From Polaribacter sp. SA4-10 (GTDB lineage: Bacteria > Bacteroidota > Bacteroidia > Flavobacteriales > Flavobacteriaceae): a stretch of DNA of 64,000 bases. Position numbers and translations under genes: made by a program. The stretch lies in assembly GCA_949519155.1 (NCBI GenBank), contig CATIQU010000035.1:366398-430397 (forward strand), in the 5' to 3' direction. Below, in pieces: positions 52,198-61,255 of the stretch; positions within the stretch are counted from its first letter, which is position 1; each line of letters begins with the position of its first letter. The notes below the pieces were generated by a model. The model had not been told where the DNA came from and made no database searches. It saw nothing but the letters and a program-made list of their open reading frames with translations.

Positions 52198-53034
52198 TTA
52201 TTTTTTTAAGACCTGTAAAATTCGCAACGAATTTGATAACTTGTCTCCAATGACTGTTGCAAATACTTTTTTTCTATAATTGGTAACGATTTGAACACCA
52301 GCAATGGCATTGGTAATAAAAACTTCATCTGCTTTTTGAATTTCAAAGGGAGATATTGAGGTTTCTTCAACTTCAAAGTCAGTATTTTTAGTAATAATTT
52401 CTATAACTTTACCTCGCGTTATTCCTTTAATACAACCTTCTGTTAAAGCAGGCGTTTTAATTGTATTCCCTTTTACGATAAATATATTTCCATTAGTAGC
52501 CTCTACGACTCCTTTTTTTTCATTTAAAAGGATGGCATTATCTAAATCATTTTCAGAAGCAAAAACACTTGCCAAAGTATTTAGCATCCTATTATTTGTT
52601 TTTACTGTTGAAAGCAAACCTGAGTAATTATAAAAGTCTTTAAATAAATCGATAGTATAAGAAACTTTTTCTTGAATTTTTAAAGGGGAAACTTCTATTA
52701 AATAATCAATATTGTTTGAAGTGGGTGTATACAAACCGCCGTCTTGTCTATAAATACTTAAACGAACTCTAAAGGAAGTTGAGGCTTCTTGCGATTTAAC
52801 AGTTTTTAAAATTTCTGCTTCCAAAAACTCTAAGGTAAAAGACATAGGTATTTTCATACGCAACATTCTCATAGAAGACATTAATCTAAAATAGTGATCT
52901 TCCCAAAAAACAACACTATTATTCAACACCTTAACAGTTTCAAAAATTCCATCACCGTATTTAAAAGCTCTGTTGTTTATTGTTAAAGTGAAATTTTCTG
53001 GAGATTCTAAAGTCCCATTAAAGTTTATCATCAT
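52198..53034 (-). CDS. Class IV aminotransferase (BCAT/aminodeoxychorismate-lyase-like)
   Basis: PLP fold-type IV enzyme of 278 residues. Opening NGTLESPENFTLTINNRAFKYGDGIFETVKV is typical; the likely PLP Lys is in LLSTVKTNNRMLN (about residue 149), and VVEATNGNIFIVKGN plus EGCIKGITRGKVIEI bind the cofactor phosphate. The family covers branched-chain aminotransferase, D-amino-acid transaminase and PabC (4-amino-4-deoxychorismate lyase). The short length and motif form lean to PabC-like, but this is uncertain. Two adjacent Met codons leave the start uncertain by 3 bases. Confidence 0.85.
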   Translation of the reverse strand: MMINFNGTLESPENFTLTINNRAFKYGDGIFETVKVLNNSVVFWEDHYFRLMSSMRMLRMKIPMSFTLEFLEAEILKTVKSQEASTSFRVRLSIYRQDGGLYTPTSNNIDYLIEVSPLKIQEKVSYTIDLFKDFYNYSGLLSTVKTNNRMLNTLASVFASENDLDNAILLNEKKGVVEATNGNIFIVKGNTIKTPALTEGCIKGITRGKVIEIITKNTDFEVEETSISPFEIQKADEVFITNAIAGVQIVTNYRKKVFATVIGDKLSNSLRILQVLKK

Positions 53035-53082
53035 TCGTTTTATTAAAGCGTAAAATTAATGTTTTTTGGCATAATGAGGCAT

Positions 53083-53110
53083 AAAAAAACTCGACGATTT
53101 GTCGAGTTTT
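53083..53110 (-). terminator. Terminator of the START-like gene
   Basis: Arms AAAACTCGAC (53086-53095) and GTCGAGTTTT (53101-53110) with a 5-nt loop. On the minus strand the hairpin is followed by a T run (A at 53083-53089). Confidence 0.88.
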
Positions 53111-53131
53111 GCACTATTTTTAAATTGAGCT

Positions 53132-53515
53132 TTAAGCACCAATTGTATGTTTTAATTCATCTATTTGATTCTCCCATAGTTGTTTTGATTCTTCAACTTC
53201 ATCTTCATCATCTGCAAAATCAGTAATGATTAATGAAACATCTTTTGTCAATGCATCTACTTGAATTTTAATTTCGAAAAAACTGTCATCACCTTCACTT
53301 TCTAACCATTTAAAACGAATTCTATCATCTGATTTTTTAGTGATCAATTCCGCTTTTTCCTCTACATCTTCCCAAAAGAAGCTATAAACTTTACCTCTAG
53401 AGTTCACTTTATCAGCAAACCATTCTTGTAAATTAGAGGGTGAAGAAATGTATTGATACAACATTCTTGGCGAGGCATGAACAGGAATCTCAATTTCGTA
53501 TTTTATCTTTTTCAT
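53132..53515 (-). CDS. START-like (SRPBCC/AHSA1-type) domain protein
   Basis: Small protein of 127 residues with a helix-grip START-like fold: EIEIPVHASPRMLYQYISSPSNLQEWFADKVN, then DRIRFKWLESEGDDSFFEIKI and a C-terminal helix LWENQIDELKHTIG. Such proteins bind hydrophobic ligands or act as Hsp90 co-factors; no specific ligand is evident. It is a single-gene unit with its own terminator. The acidic C-terminal stretch DFADDEDEVEES is notable. Confidence 0.85.
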   Translation of the reverse strand: MKKIKYEIEIPVHASPRMLYQYISSPSNLQEWFADKVNSRGKVYSFFWEDVEEKAELITKKSDDRIRFKWLESEGDDSFFEIKIQVDALTKDVSLIITDFADDEDEVEESKQLWENQIDELKHTIGA

Positions 53516-53578
53516 AGTATTTTATTGAGACCACAATATAGTTATTTATTCTATTTTAAAAAAATATAAAAACAGCTC

Positions 53579-53608
53579 TTGTTAGTATACAAAATTCAAT
53601 TATATTTG
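53579..53608 (+). promoter_or_regulatory. Promoter of tRNA-Met
   Basis: TTG (53579-53581), 19-nt spacer, TATATTTG (53601-53608), 17 bp before the mature tRNA. Identical box and spacing recur at tRNA-Gly. Confidence 0.75.
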
Positions 53609-53625
53609 CAGCCCAAACAATAAAT

Positions 53626-53699
53626 GGCGAGGTAGCTCAGTTGGTTAGAGCGCAGGATTCATAACCCTGAGGTCACGGGTTCAAATCCCGTTTTCGCTA
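53626..53699 (+). tRNA. tRNA-Met (CAT anticodon)
   Basis: 74-nt cloverleaf: acceptor GGCGAGG pairs (with G-U pairs) with TTTCGCT (53692-53698), D-loop TAGCTCAGTTGGTTAGAGC, anticodon loop TTCATAA, T-arm ACGGGTTCAAATCCCGT, discriminator A. CCA is not encoded. The G1-U72 closing pair and lack of three G-C pairs in the anticodon stem argue for elongator Met rather than initiator; tRNA-Ile2 with modified CAT cannot be excluded. Confidence 0.93.
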
Positions 53700-53701
53700 C
53701 A

Positions 53702-53733
53702 AAAAAACCCCAAACAACCGTTTGGGGTTTTTT
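53702..53733 (+). terminator. Terminator after tRNA-Met
   Basis: AAAACCCCAAAC, loop AACC, GTTTGGGGTTTT followed by T. Strong 12-bp stem directly downstream of the tRNA. Confidence 0.92.
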
Positions 53734-54094
53734 ATTAAAAAACTGATTTTCAGATGCTTAATGTAAATTTTACACATCCATTTATTTTTACATCAAGAAG
53801 TACGAATATATAAGAAGAAGAGCTACTAGTGTTTTCTACCTTTTTTATTGAGCAAATTTCAATGTATTTACAATGTTATCAAAGTTTTTATTTTGCTTTT
53901 CAAACACCGAAAAAGCTCTAATTCATCTCATAAACTAGCTTGAGCTCTAATAAGAGCTTACTATTTAAAACGAATCCAATGAATCGGACTATTTTTTTTA
54001 GGCTATTTTAGAGAAATATTATTTTTATATTTAAGAACTATTTCTCTTTACTATACATAAATAGTTAAAAACGCTGCTCAAAACAATATTTCAT
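53734..54094. other. Intergenic stretch without a recognisable gene
   Basis: About 360 bp of AT-rich DNA between the tRNA-Met terminator and the GNAT gene. I see no credible ORF, RNA or transposon remnant. It holds a small palindrome AGCTCT-AATA-AGAGCT (53943-53958), a 9-bp direct repeat AGCTCTAAT (53914 and 53943) and an inverted repeat AGAGAAATA (54010-54018)/TATTTCTCT (54039-54047) near the GNAT promoter region. None is convincing as a defined element. Confidence 0.6.
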
Positions 54095-54541
54095 ATGAAA
54101 ATTGATTTCACAATTATAGAAACTGAAAAAATTCTGGTGATACTTCCTTTATTAGCTGTTTTAAATACCAAGACACCCAAAGAAATATTAGAAAAACGTG
54201 TTTTAGAAATGGCAAGCTTACCACATTATGAGTGTGCTGCATTGTATGTAAACAATGAATTAGTTGGTATTACTGGTCTGTGGTATTCTACGAGACATTA
54301 TATTGGAAAAACGGTCGAAGCAGATCATGTGTTTATTAAATCTGCTTTTAGGGGGCAAAAACTTGGTAAAAAGTTCTTTGACTGGATACATAAATACGTC
54401 CAACACAAAGGATGTGAGGCAATTGAATTAAACTCGTATACTAGCAACACAAAATCACATAAGTTTTTTTATAATGAAGGGTATAATATTTATGGATTTC
54501 ACTTTTTAAAAGTTGTAAGAAAGGACAGTAATTTTTATTAA
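54095..54541 (+). CDS. GNAT-family N-acetyltransferase
   Basis: GCN5-related acetyltransferase of 148 residues. The acetyl-CoA pyrophosphate loop is SAFRGQKLGKKFFDWI (R-G-x-x-L-G form); beta-strand 4 is VEADHVFIKSAF, and the C-terminal NTKSHKFFYNEGYNIYGFHF is the usual N-x-x-S/A-x-x-FY-x-x-GF motif. The substrate is unknown. It stands alone between two tRNA genes, transcribed in the same direction, with a long AT-rich upstream region. Confidence 0.88.
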   Translation: MKIDFTIIETEKILVILPLLAVLNTKTPKEILEKRVLEMASLPHYECAALYVNNELVGITGLWYSTRHYIGKTVEADHVFIKSAFRGQKLGKKFFDWIHKYVQHKGCEAIELNSYTSNTKSHKFFYNEGYNIYGFHFLKVVRKDSNFY

Positions 54542-54558
54542 TTTTCTTCAAAAAAAGG

Positions 54559-54588
54559 TTGTGTAAGTTAAAAAGGATGCTATATTTG
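54559..54588 (+). promoter_or_regulatory. Promoter of tRNA-Gly
   Basis: TTG (54559-54561), 19-nt spacer, TATATTTG (54581-54588), 15 bp before the mature tRNA. Same layout as the tRNA-Met promoter. Confidence 0.75.
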
Positions 54589-54603
54589 CAGTCCCTATAC
54601 CAC

Positions 54604-54676
54604 GCGAAAGTAGCTCAGTTGGTAGAGCGTCAGCCTTCCAAGCTGAATGTCGCCAGTTCGAACCTGGTCTTTCGCT
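54604..54676 (+). tRNA. tRNA-Gly (TCC anticodon)
   Basis: 73-nt cloverleaf: acceptor GCGAAAG/CTTTCGC (7 perfect pairs), D-arm AGCTCAGTTGGTAGAGC, anticodon stem TCAGC/GCTGA around loop CTTCCAA (anticodon TCC), T-loop TTCGAAC. CCA is not encoded. Confidence 0.96.
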
Positions 54677-54678
54677 CT

Positions 54679-54712
54679 AAAGACTTCATTTAATTATGAA
54701 GTCTTTTTTTTT
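54679..54712 (+). terminator. Terminator after tRNA-Gly
   Basis: AAAGACTTCAT (54679-54689), 6-nt loop, ATGAAGTCTTT (54696-54706), then a T run. Confidence 0.9.
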
Positions 54713-54795
54713 GTGCTAAATTTAGTTAAAAAAAAGACATTTATAAAATTAAAAAAATACATTAAATAAAGCAAAGATAAGCCTACTTTTTTCTA

Positions 54796-55440
54796 CTATA
54801 AATCTTTTAATTTATCCCCAAAACATAGGAGTAAAATAATTGGTATTGCCAATAAAGAAACCATTAAGGTATTGGAAGCAAACAATTCAGGCTTTAAAAT
54901 CAAGGTCAAAGCAAACCCTCCCATAGCTCCTCCAAGATGAGCGGAGTGTCCAACATTACCTAGTTGTTTTTTCATACCGTAAATTGAGTATAATAAGTAA
55001 CCTAGACCAAAAACAGGCCCCGGTATTGGAATCGGAACAAAAAATAAATACAACTCCATTTCTGGGTACAATAATATGGAAGCGTAAACAATTCCAGAAA
55101 CGGCACCAGAAGCCCCAACAGCACTATAATAAGGTTCCTTCTTATGATGATTTAAAGAATAGAAACTACCAGCTAACAGACTACCAAAATAGATAACTAA
55201 AAAACTAATAACCCCTAAATTAGTCGTTACAATACCTCCAAATAAGTACAGAGCGTACATATTAAAACCAAGATGTGTCCAATCTACATGTAAAAAACCA
55301 GATGTTAGCGTCCTTATTTTCTCACCTGCAACAATCCTATTTACTTGAAATTTATACTTGTTAATAAATGAGTAATCTTTAAACCCCTTCATAGAAGTTA
55401 AGACATTTGCGATGATAATAAACAAAACTGCTTGATTCAT
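54796..55440 (-). CDS. Rhomboid-family intramembrane serine protease
   Basis: Membrane protease of 214 residues with about six helices. The catalytic motif GASG (Ser111) in YYSAVGASGAVSGIVY and the catalytic His168 in GHSAHLGGAMGGF are present. The family HLGFN motif (His56, Asn60) lies at the end of the L1 region. It cleaves transmembrane substrates in the lipid bilayer; its target is unknown. It is a monocistronic gene divergent from the LpxL-type gene. Confidence 0.92.
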   Translation of the reverse strand: MNQAVLFIIIANVLTSMKGFKDYSFINKYKFQVNRIVAGEKIRTLTSGFLHVDWTHLGFNMYALYLFGGIVTTNLGVISFLVIYFGSLLAGSFYSLNHHKKEPYYSAVGASGAVSGIVYASILLYPEMELYLFFVPIPIPGPVFGLGYLLYSIYGMKKQLGNVGHSAHLGGAMGGFALTLILKPELFASNTLMVSLLAIPIILLLCFGDKLKDL

Positions 55441-55534
55441 ATTTTTTAATCTAAGACAAACATACTAAAATGAACTTGAGAAAACGATACCGTTATTAAT
55501 TTAAATCCGATATTTGCAAAACAAAAACGTAACA

Positions 55535-56425
55535 ATGCAGTTTCTTCTATTTGTAATTTCATACCCGATAATTTGGTTTTTATCTAGATTACCAATGTCA
55601 ATGCTATACCTATTGTCTGATATTCTATATTTTTTAATTTATACTGTTTTTGGATATCGAAAGCAGGTTGTTTTAGAAAATCTAAAGTTAGTTTTTCCAG
55701 AAAAAACAACGATTGAAAGAAATAAAATCGCAAAACATTTTTTTACACATTTCACAGATTTATTTGTAGAAAGTATCAAAGCATTTTCAATCAGTAAAAA
55801 AGAAATTTCGAAACGGTATGTTTACAAGAATCCTGAACTGGTAAACGAATACTACAAAGAAAAACGAAGTGTTGCTTTGATGGGTGCGCATCAAGCAAAT
55901 TGGGAATGGTCTATTAGCCTACCTTTAATATTAGATACCCCACTTTATGGAGCCTACACAAGACTTAGTAATAAGTACTTTGAAAAATGGGTACGTGAAT
56001 CAAGAGAGAAATTTGGTTGTATTGGTTACAAAACCTCTGAAATGGTGAAAGGAATGCAAAAGCGATTTGATGATAATGAGCAAGGTGCGTATCTTTTATT
56101 GAGTGATCAATCTCCGCAAATACATAAAACCTTTTATTGGAGGGAGTTCTTTGGCGTAAAAGTACCGATACATACTGGCGCAGAAATGTTGTCTAAAAAA
56201 TTTGATTTAGTAGTCATTAACTACATCACAAAAAAAATAAAAAGAGGGTATTATGAAACAGAATTTCAATTAATTACGGACACTCCAAAAGAATTTAAAG
56301 ATTACGAAATTACAGATAAATACATTGCATTAACTGAAAAAAATATTTTAGAGCAACCCGAACTTTATCTATGGTCGCATAAACGTTTTAAACATAGAGA
56401 TAAAGTACCTGCAGAGTTTCTGTAA
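55535..56425 (+). CDS. LpxL/HtrB-family lipid A late acyltransferase
   Basis: Membrane-associated acyltransferase of about 296 residues from the ATG at 55535 (the longer TTG start at 55514 is less likely). N-terminal hydrophobic anchor (FLLFVISYPIIWFLSRLP). The family H(x4)E motif is GAHQANWEWS, followed by the LYGAYTRLSNKYFEKWVRESREKFG segment and LLLSDQSP. It transfers a secondary acyl chain to lipid A or related glycolipid. Its stop lies 3 bp from the convergent aminotransferase stop. Together with the LpxR-like gene at 37920 it suggests lipid A remodelling. Confidence 0.9.
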   Translation: MQFLLFVISYPIIWFLSRLPMSMLYLLSDILYFLIYTVFGYRKQVVLENLKLVFPEKTTIERNKIAKHFFTHFTDLFVESIKAFSISKKEISKRYVYKNPELVNEYYKEKRSVALMGAHQANWEWSISLPLILDTPLYGAYTRLSNKYFEKWVRESREKFGCIGYKTSEMVKGMQKRFDDNEQGAYLLLSDQSPQIHKTFYWREFFGVKVPIHTGAEMLSKKFDLVVINYITKKIKRGYYETEFQLITDTPKEFKDYEITDKYIALTEKNILEQPELYLWSHKRFKHRDKVPAEFL

Positions 56426-56428
56426 GCG

Positions 56429-57895
56429 CTATAACGAGAACCAAGCTGCAACTAACTCCTTTTCTATAGGTTTTTGGGTATTGTGAACATAATCGTTCTT
56501 TTGAGCATCATATGAATAGTCCTTAGCCCATTCTTCAATATTTTTCGTTAACTGTTTTAATGAATTACAGATAAAGGTGACTTCTTCATTTGTAATTGTT
56601 GGATGAAAAGATAAACGAACCCAACCAGGTTTTGCTGTAGAACACCCCTCTAAAATTTGATCTTTTATTTTATTGGAAGTGGCTTGATCTACGTTTAATA
56701 AGAAATGCCCATAAGTTCCTGCACATGAACAACCGCCTCTTGTTTGCAATCCAAAACGATCATTTAACAACTTAACAACCAAATTGAAATGATATTTCTC
56801 AAAATAGAAAGAAAAAATGCTGAGTCGTTTTTTTTGGTTTGGCGCTAATATTTTAACACCCGATAAGCTTTCTAAAGTTTCAAAGAGCACCTCATTAACT
56901 TCATCCTCTCTTTTTTTAATATTTGCCGTTCCCATTTGTTCTTTAAGCTGAATGGAAAGCGCAATTTTTATCGTTTGTAAAAAAGCAGGGGTACCTCCGT
57001 CCTCTCGAGTTTCAACATCATCAAAATAATCATGTTCCCCCCAAGGGTTTGTATAACTTACCGTTCCGCCTCCCGGGTTGTCTGGAATAGTGTTCATGTA
57101 CAAACTTTTATTAAAAATCAAAACACCTGAACTACCTGGGCCTCCTAAAAATTTATGTGGCGAGAAAAAGATAGCATCTAGAGCTTCATCTGCCTCATTT
57201 GGGTGCATATTAATGTCTACATAAGGTGCGCAACAAGCAAAATCTACAAAACACAATCCATTGTATTTATGAATTAATTTAGCCACTTCATGATAAGGCG
57301 TTTTTATTCCAGTAACATTTGAGCATGAAGTAATAGAAGCGATTTTAATTTTTCGATGTTGGTGATTCTGAATCGTTTTTTCGAAATTCTTTAAACAAAA
57401 CAATCCTTCATCATCACAAGGAACAACGACAACATCCGCAATGGTTTCCAACCAAGAAGTTTGATTAGAATGATGTTCCATATGAGATATAAAAACAATT
57501 GGCTTTAAGTCTTCAGGAATCGTTGTGTAGGCCTTTAAACTTTCTGAAACTTTTAACCCTAGAATTCGTTGAAACTTATTGACAACACCTGTCATTCCAG
57601 AACCAGAAGTTATTAAGACATCATTACCGTCTGCATGAACATGATTTTTAATAATTTTTCTAGCTTCACGATATGCCAAGGTCATAGCAGCACCAGAAGT
57701 AGAAGTTTCAGTGTGAGTATTTGCTACAAAAGGACCAAATTTATGTAGCATTTTTTCTTCAATTGGATGGTATAACCTTCCACTTGCAGTCCAATCTGTA
57801 TAAACCATTTTTTTCTCTCCATAAGGAGAAAGAAAAGTTTGGTTAATACCAACAATGTTTTTACGGAATTGATCGAAATATTGCTCTAAACTCAT
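56429..57895 (-). CDS. Class V aminotransferase / cysteine-desulfurase-like PLP enzyme
   Basis: PLP fold-type I enzyme of 488 residues. Motifs include VYTDWTASGRLYHPIEEKML, THTETSTSGAAMTLAYREA, SGSGMTGVVNKF, SHMEHHSNQTSW and the PLP-lysine region FFSPHKFLGGPGSSGVL. A cysteine in RGGCSCAGTYGH lies where desulfurases carry their catalytic Cys. It is longer than typical NifS (about 400) and its substrate is unknown. It starts 11 bp after glmM and is probably in the same operon. Confidence 0.85.
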   Translation of the reverse strand: MSLEQYFDQFRKNIVGINQTFLSPYGEKKMVYTDWTASGRLYHPIEEKMLHKFGPFVANTHTETSTSGAAMTLAYREARKIIKNHVHADGNDVLITSGSGMTGVVNKFQRILGLKVSESLKAYTTIPEDLKPIVFISHMEHHSNQTSWLETIADVVVVPCDDEGLFCLKNFEKTIQNHQHRKIKIASITSCSNVTGIKTPYHEVAKLIHKYNGLCFVDFACCAPYVDINMHPNEADEALDAIFFSPHKFLGGPGSSGVLIFNKSLYMNTIPDNPGGGTVSYTNPWGEHDYFDDVETREDGGTPAFLQTIKIALSIQLKEQMGTANIKKREDEVNEVLFETLESLSGVKILAPNQKKRLSIFSFYFEKYHFNLVVKLLNDRFGLQTRGGCSCAGTYGHFLLNVDQATSNKIKDQILEGCSTAKPGWVRLSFHPTITNEEVTFICNSLKQLTKNIEEWAKDYSYDAQKNDYVHNTQKPIEKELVAAWFSL

Positions 57896-57906
57896 CGCTA
57901 AAAATA

Positions 57907-59295
57907 TTAAATAATTTCTTTTATTTCATTGATAAATCGAACAGCCAAATCGTTTGCAGCTTTTTGTGAAGCTGCTTCGGTATAAATTCTAATGATAGGT
58001 TCAGTATTCGACTTTCTTAAGTGAATCCATTGCGTATCAAAATCAATTTTCACACCATCAATCGTATTGACATCTTCATTTTTATAAGTTAATGCCATGG
58101 TTTCTAAAATTTTGTCAACATCAATTTCTGGCGTTAACTGAATTTTATTTTTACTCATAAAGTAGCTTGGATATGAATTTCTAAGCTCTTTACATGACAC
58201 TTTCTTATGTGCTAAGTGTGACAAGAACAAGGCAGCACCAACCAAAGAATCACGCCCATAATGTGACGCTGGATATATGATTCCTCCATTTCCTTCACCT
58301 CCAATTACCGTATTGGTTTCTTTCATTTTAATAACGACATTCACTTCACCTACAGCACTTGCAGTATATATACCTCCATGTTTTTGAGTAACATCTCGTA
58401 ATGCTCTCGAAGAAGACAAATTAGAAACCGTGTTTCCGCCTCCCAAACGCCCTAAAACGTAATCTGCACAAGCAACAAGCGTATATTCTTCACCGAACAT
58501 CGATCCGTCTTCAGAAACCAAAGCCAATCGATCTACATCTGGATCTACTACAATACCAAGATCTGCTTGCTCTTGAACTACTAAATTGGAAATATCTGTT
58601 AAATGCTCTTTTAAAGGTTCTGGATTGTGAGGAAATTGACCATTAGGAGTACAATATAGTTCCACACAGGTTACATTTAACTCTTTTAATAAAGCAGGAA
58701 TAAAGATTCCTCCAGTAGAGTTAACACCATCAACTACTACTTTAAAATTTGCTTTTTTGATCGCTGAAACATCTACCAATTCTAGGTTTAAAACTTCTTG
58801 AATGTGTTTTTCTAAATAAGAATTATCTTTTGTATAGGTACCTAAATCATCTATATCTGCAAATGAAAAAGCTTCACTCTCTGCCAACGCTAATATTAGT
58901 TCCCCTTCTTCTCCATTTAAAAACTCTCCTTGTTCATTTAATAACTTTAAAGCATTCCATTGTTTTGGATTGTGAGAAGCGGTGATAATAATTCCACCAT
59001 CTGCATTTTCCATGGGTACAGCAACTTCAACGGTAGGAGTTGTAGACAATCCTAAATCTACCACATTAATCCCTAAGCCTACTAAAGTATTGGCAACCAA
59101 ACTCGAAATCATTTTTCCTGAAATACGTGCATCTCTACCAATGACTACCTTTATTTGCTCTTTATTTGAATTTCTATTTATGATGAATGCACCATAGGCC
59201 GACGCAAATTTTACAGCATCAATCGGTGTTAAATTGTCTCCAGTATTACCACCAATAGTTCCTCTAATTCCTGAGATTGATTTTATTAATGTCAT
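57907..59295 (-). CDS. glmM: Phosphoglucosamine mutase-type phosphohexomutase
   Basis: Alpha-D-phosphohexomutase of 462 residues. The phosphoserine loop is IITASHNPKQWNALKLLNE (near residue 103), the metal loop is DPDVDRLALVSE, the sugar-binding loop is GGEGNGGIIYP, and the phosphate loop is LRKSNTEPIIRIYTEA. The GEGNGG form and overall features fit GlmM, which makes glucosamine 1-phosphate for peptidoglycan and LPS. PMM/PGM activity cannot be fully excluded. A -7 box TATCTTTG lies at 59315-59322. Confidence 0.88.
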   Translation of the reverse strand: MTLIKSISGIRGTIGGNTGDNLTPIDAVKFASAYGAFIINRNSNKEQIKVVIGRDARISGKMISSLVANTLVGLGINVVDLGLSTTPTVEVAVPMENADGGIIITASHNPKQWNALKLLNEQGEFLNGEEGELILALAESEAFSFADIDDLGTYTKDNSYLEKHIQEVLNLELVDVSAIKKANFKVVVDGVNSTGGIFIPALLKELNVTCVELYCTPNGQFPHNPEPLKEHLTDISNLVVQEQADLGIVVDPDVDRLALVSEDGSMFGEEYTLVACADYVLGRLGGGNTVSNLSSSRALRDVTQKHGGIYTASAVGEVNVVIKMKETNTVIGGEGNGGIIYPASHYGRDSLVGAALFLSHLAHKKVSCKELRNSYPSYFMSKNKIQLTPEIDVDKILETMALTYKNEDVNTIDGVKIDFDTQWIHLRKSNTEPIIRIYTEAASQKAANDLAVRFINEIKEII

Positions 59296-59314
59296 TTGTC
59301 TATTTTATATAAAA

Positions 59315-59322
59315 CAAAGATA
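59315..59322 (-). promoter_or_regulatory. -7 promoter box for glmM
   Basis: TATCTTTG on the minus strand fits TAnnTTTG exactly, 19 bp upstream of the glmM start. A -33 element is not obvious. Confidence 0.5.
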
Positions 59323-59356
59323 AATGATTCTATTTTACTTCTTTAATTATTAAGAA

Positions 59357-59389
59357 TAAAAAAAGCCGATACAAAATGTATCGGCTTTT
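59357..59389 (-). terminator. Terminator of rpsA
   Basis: AAAAGCCGATACA (59361-59373), AAA loop, TGTATCGGCTTTT (59377-59389). On the minus strand it ends in a T run. Very strong 13-bp stem. Confidence 0.93.
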
Positions 59390-59410
59390 AAAGATTATTG
59401 AGGATGGTAA

Positions 59411-61222
59411 TTATTTACCTTCTTCCATTTTCTTTTTTAAGGCTGCAAGACCTCCAATATCACCTAAAGTGGTTTTTTCAGCATCAGCAGATTTCTTTGC
59501 CGCTACTTTGATATTCTTTCTTTCTTGCACTTTAAAGATTGAAGTATGAGAAACAACAACTCTTCTGTATTCTTTAGAAAACTCTAAAACTACAAATTCT
59601 GCTGTTTGTCCTTTATCTAATTTAGAACCATCTTCTTTTTCTAAGAAACGACTTGGGGCAAAACCTTCTACTCCATCAGCAAAAGTTACAACTGCACCTT
59701 TATCATTCTTTTCTTTGATTGTTCCTTCATGCTTAGAATCGATTGCGTACGTAGCTTCATGTGCATCCCAAGGATTGTCTTGAGTTTGCTTATGACCTAG
59801 GTTTAACTTTCTGTTCTCAACATCTAATTCTAATACTTGAACTTCTAATTTATCACCAACAGTTACAAAATCTGATGGATGTTTGATTTTCTTAGTCCAA
59901 GATAAGTCAGAAATATAAACTAAACCGTCTATACCTTCTTCTAACTCAACAAATACACCAAAGTTGGTATAGTTACGCACGGTTCCTGTATGCGTTGTTC
60001 CTACTGGATATTTAGTAGTAATGTCTGTCCAAGGATCTGGATGTAATTGTTTGATACCTAAAGACATTTTACGATCTTCTCTATCTAAAGTTAAAACTTG
60101 CGCTTCTACTTTATCTCCAACTTTAACAAAATCTTGTGCAGAACGTAGATGTGTTGACCAAGACATTTCAGAAACGTGGATTAACCCTTCTACTCCTTGT
60201 TCTACTTCTACGAATGCTCCATAATCAGCTAAAACAACAACTTCTCCTGTAACTTTATCTCCAACTTTTAACGTTGTGTCTAAAGCTTCCCAAGGATGCG
60301 CTGATAATTGTTTTAATCCTAATTGGATTCTTGATTTGTTATCATCGAAATCTAAAATTACAACATTTAATTTTTGATCCAATTCAACAACTTCGTTTGG
60401 ATGATTGATTCTTGACCAAGATAAATCAGTAATATGTACCAATCCATCTACACCACCTAAATCAACAAAGACACCATAAGAAGTAATGTTTTTAACAACA
60501 CCTTCTAATACTTGTCCTTTTTCTAATTGACCAATAATCTCTTTCTTTTGAATTTCGATATCAGCTTCAATTAATGCTTTATGAGAAACAACAACGTTTT
60601 TAAATTCGTGGTTGATTTTCACAACTTTGAATTCCATTGTTTTCTCTACGTATTGATCGTAATCTCTAATTGGTTTAACGTCAATCTGAGAACCTGGTAA
60701 AAATGCTTCGATTCCGAAAACATCTACAATCATACCACCTCTAGTTCTACACTTAACAAAACCATTAACTACTTCACCCGTTTCATGAGCATTATTAACA
60801 CGTTCCCATGCTTTAATAACTCTTGCTTTTTTGTGTGATAAAACTAATTGACCAGAAGAATCTTCTCTCTTGTCAACCAATACTTCTACTTTATCTCCTT
60901 CAGCTAATGCTTGGTTGTAACGAAATTCGTTCAACGAGATAACACCTTCAGATTTAGAATTGATATCAATGATCGCATCTCTGTCTGTAATTCTAATTAC
61001 AGTTCCTTCGATGACATCACGCTCGTTTACGAAACCTACAGTCCCTTCCAACGCTTTTTCAAATTCTACTAATTTTGCTTCATCAACAGCTTCAATACCT
61101 TGTTCGTATTTGTGCCAGTTAAAGTCAGCTAAAAATTGTTCTGGATTAACAGTCTCTATAACTGTTTCTTGTACTTCAGCAGCAACTACTTGCTCTTCAG
61201 TGTTTTTTGTTTCTTCAGACAT
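59411..61222 (-). CDS. rpsA: 30S ribosomal protein S1
   Basis: Ribosomal protein S1, 603 residues, with about six tandem S1 (OB-fold) repeats: for example GTVIRITDRDAIIDINSKSEG, GVVKNITSYGVFVDLGGVDGLVHITDLSW, GEVVVLADYGAFVEVEQGVEGLIHVSEMSW and GTVRNYTNFGVFVELEEGIDGLVYISDLSW. An acidic N-terminus (MSEETKNTEEQVVAAEV) and a Lys-rich C-tail are present. S1 unfolds mRNA at the 30S platform; Bacteroidota rely on it with few Shine-Dalgarno sites. The leader carries a crossing pair of 7-bp helices, which may be an autoregulatory element. Confidence 0.96.
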   Translation of the reverse strand: MSEETKNTEEQVVAAEVQETVIETVNPEQFLADFNWHKYEQGIEAVDEAKLVEFEKALEGTVGFVNERDVIEGTVIRITDRDAIIDINSKSEGVISLNEFRYNQALAEGDKVEVLVDKREDSSGQLVLSHKKARVIKAWERVNNAHETGEVVNGFVKCRTRGGMIVDVFGIEAFLPGSQIDVKPIRDYDQYVEKTMEFKVVKINHEFKNVVVSHKALIEADIEIQKKEIIGQLEKGQVLEGVVKNITSYGVFVDLGGVDGLVHITDLSWSRINHPNEVVELDQKLNVVILDFDDNKSRIQLGLKQLSAHPWEALDTTLKVGDKVTGEVVVLADYGAFVEVEQGVEGLIHVSEMSWSTHLRSAQDFVKVGDKVEAQVLTLDREDRKMSLGIKQLHPDPWTDITTKYPVGTTHTGTVRNYTNFGVFVELEEGIDGLVYISDLSWTKKIKHPSDFVTVGDKLEVQVLELDVENRKLNLGHKQTQDNPWDAHEATYAIDSKHEGTIKEKNDKGAVVTFADGVEGFAPSRFLEKEDGSKLDKGQTAEFVVLEFSKEYRRVVVSHTSIFKVQERKNIKVAAKKSADAEKTTLGDIGGLAALKKKMEEGK

Positions 61223-61255
61223 GCCTGAAACTAATTTTTGTATCTTATTGTTTTT

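Noticed and set aside
53734..54094. A decayed gene or mobile-element remnant between tRNA-Met and the GNAT gene
   Set aside because: No recognisable reading frame, terminal inverted repeats or tRNA-derived attachment repeat was found; only small palindromes expected in AT-rich DNA.
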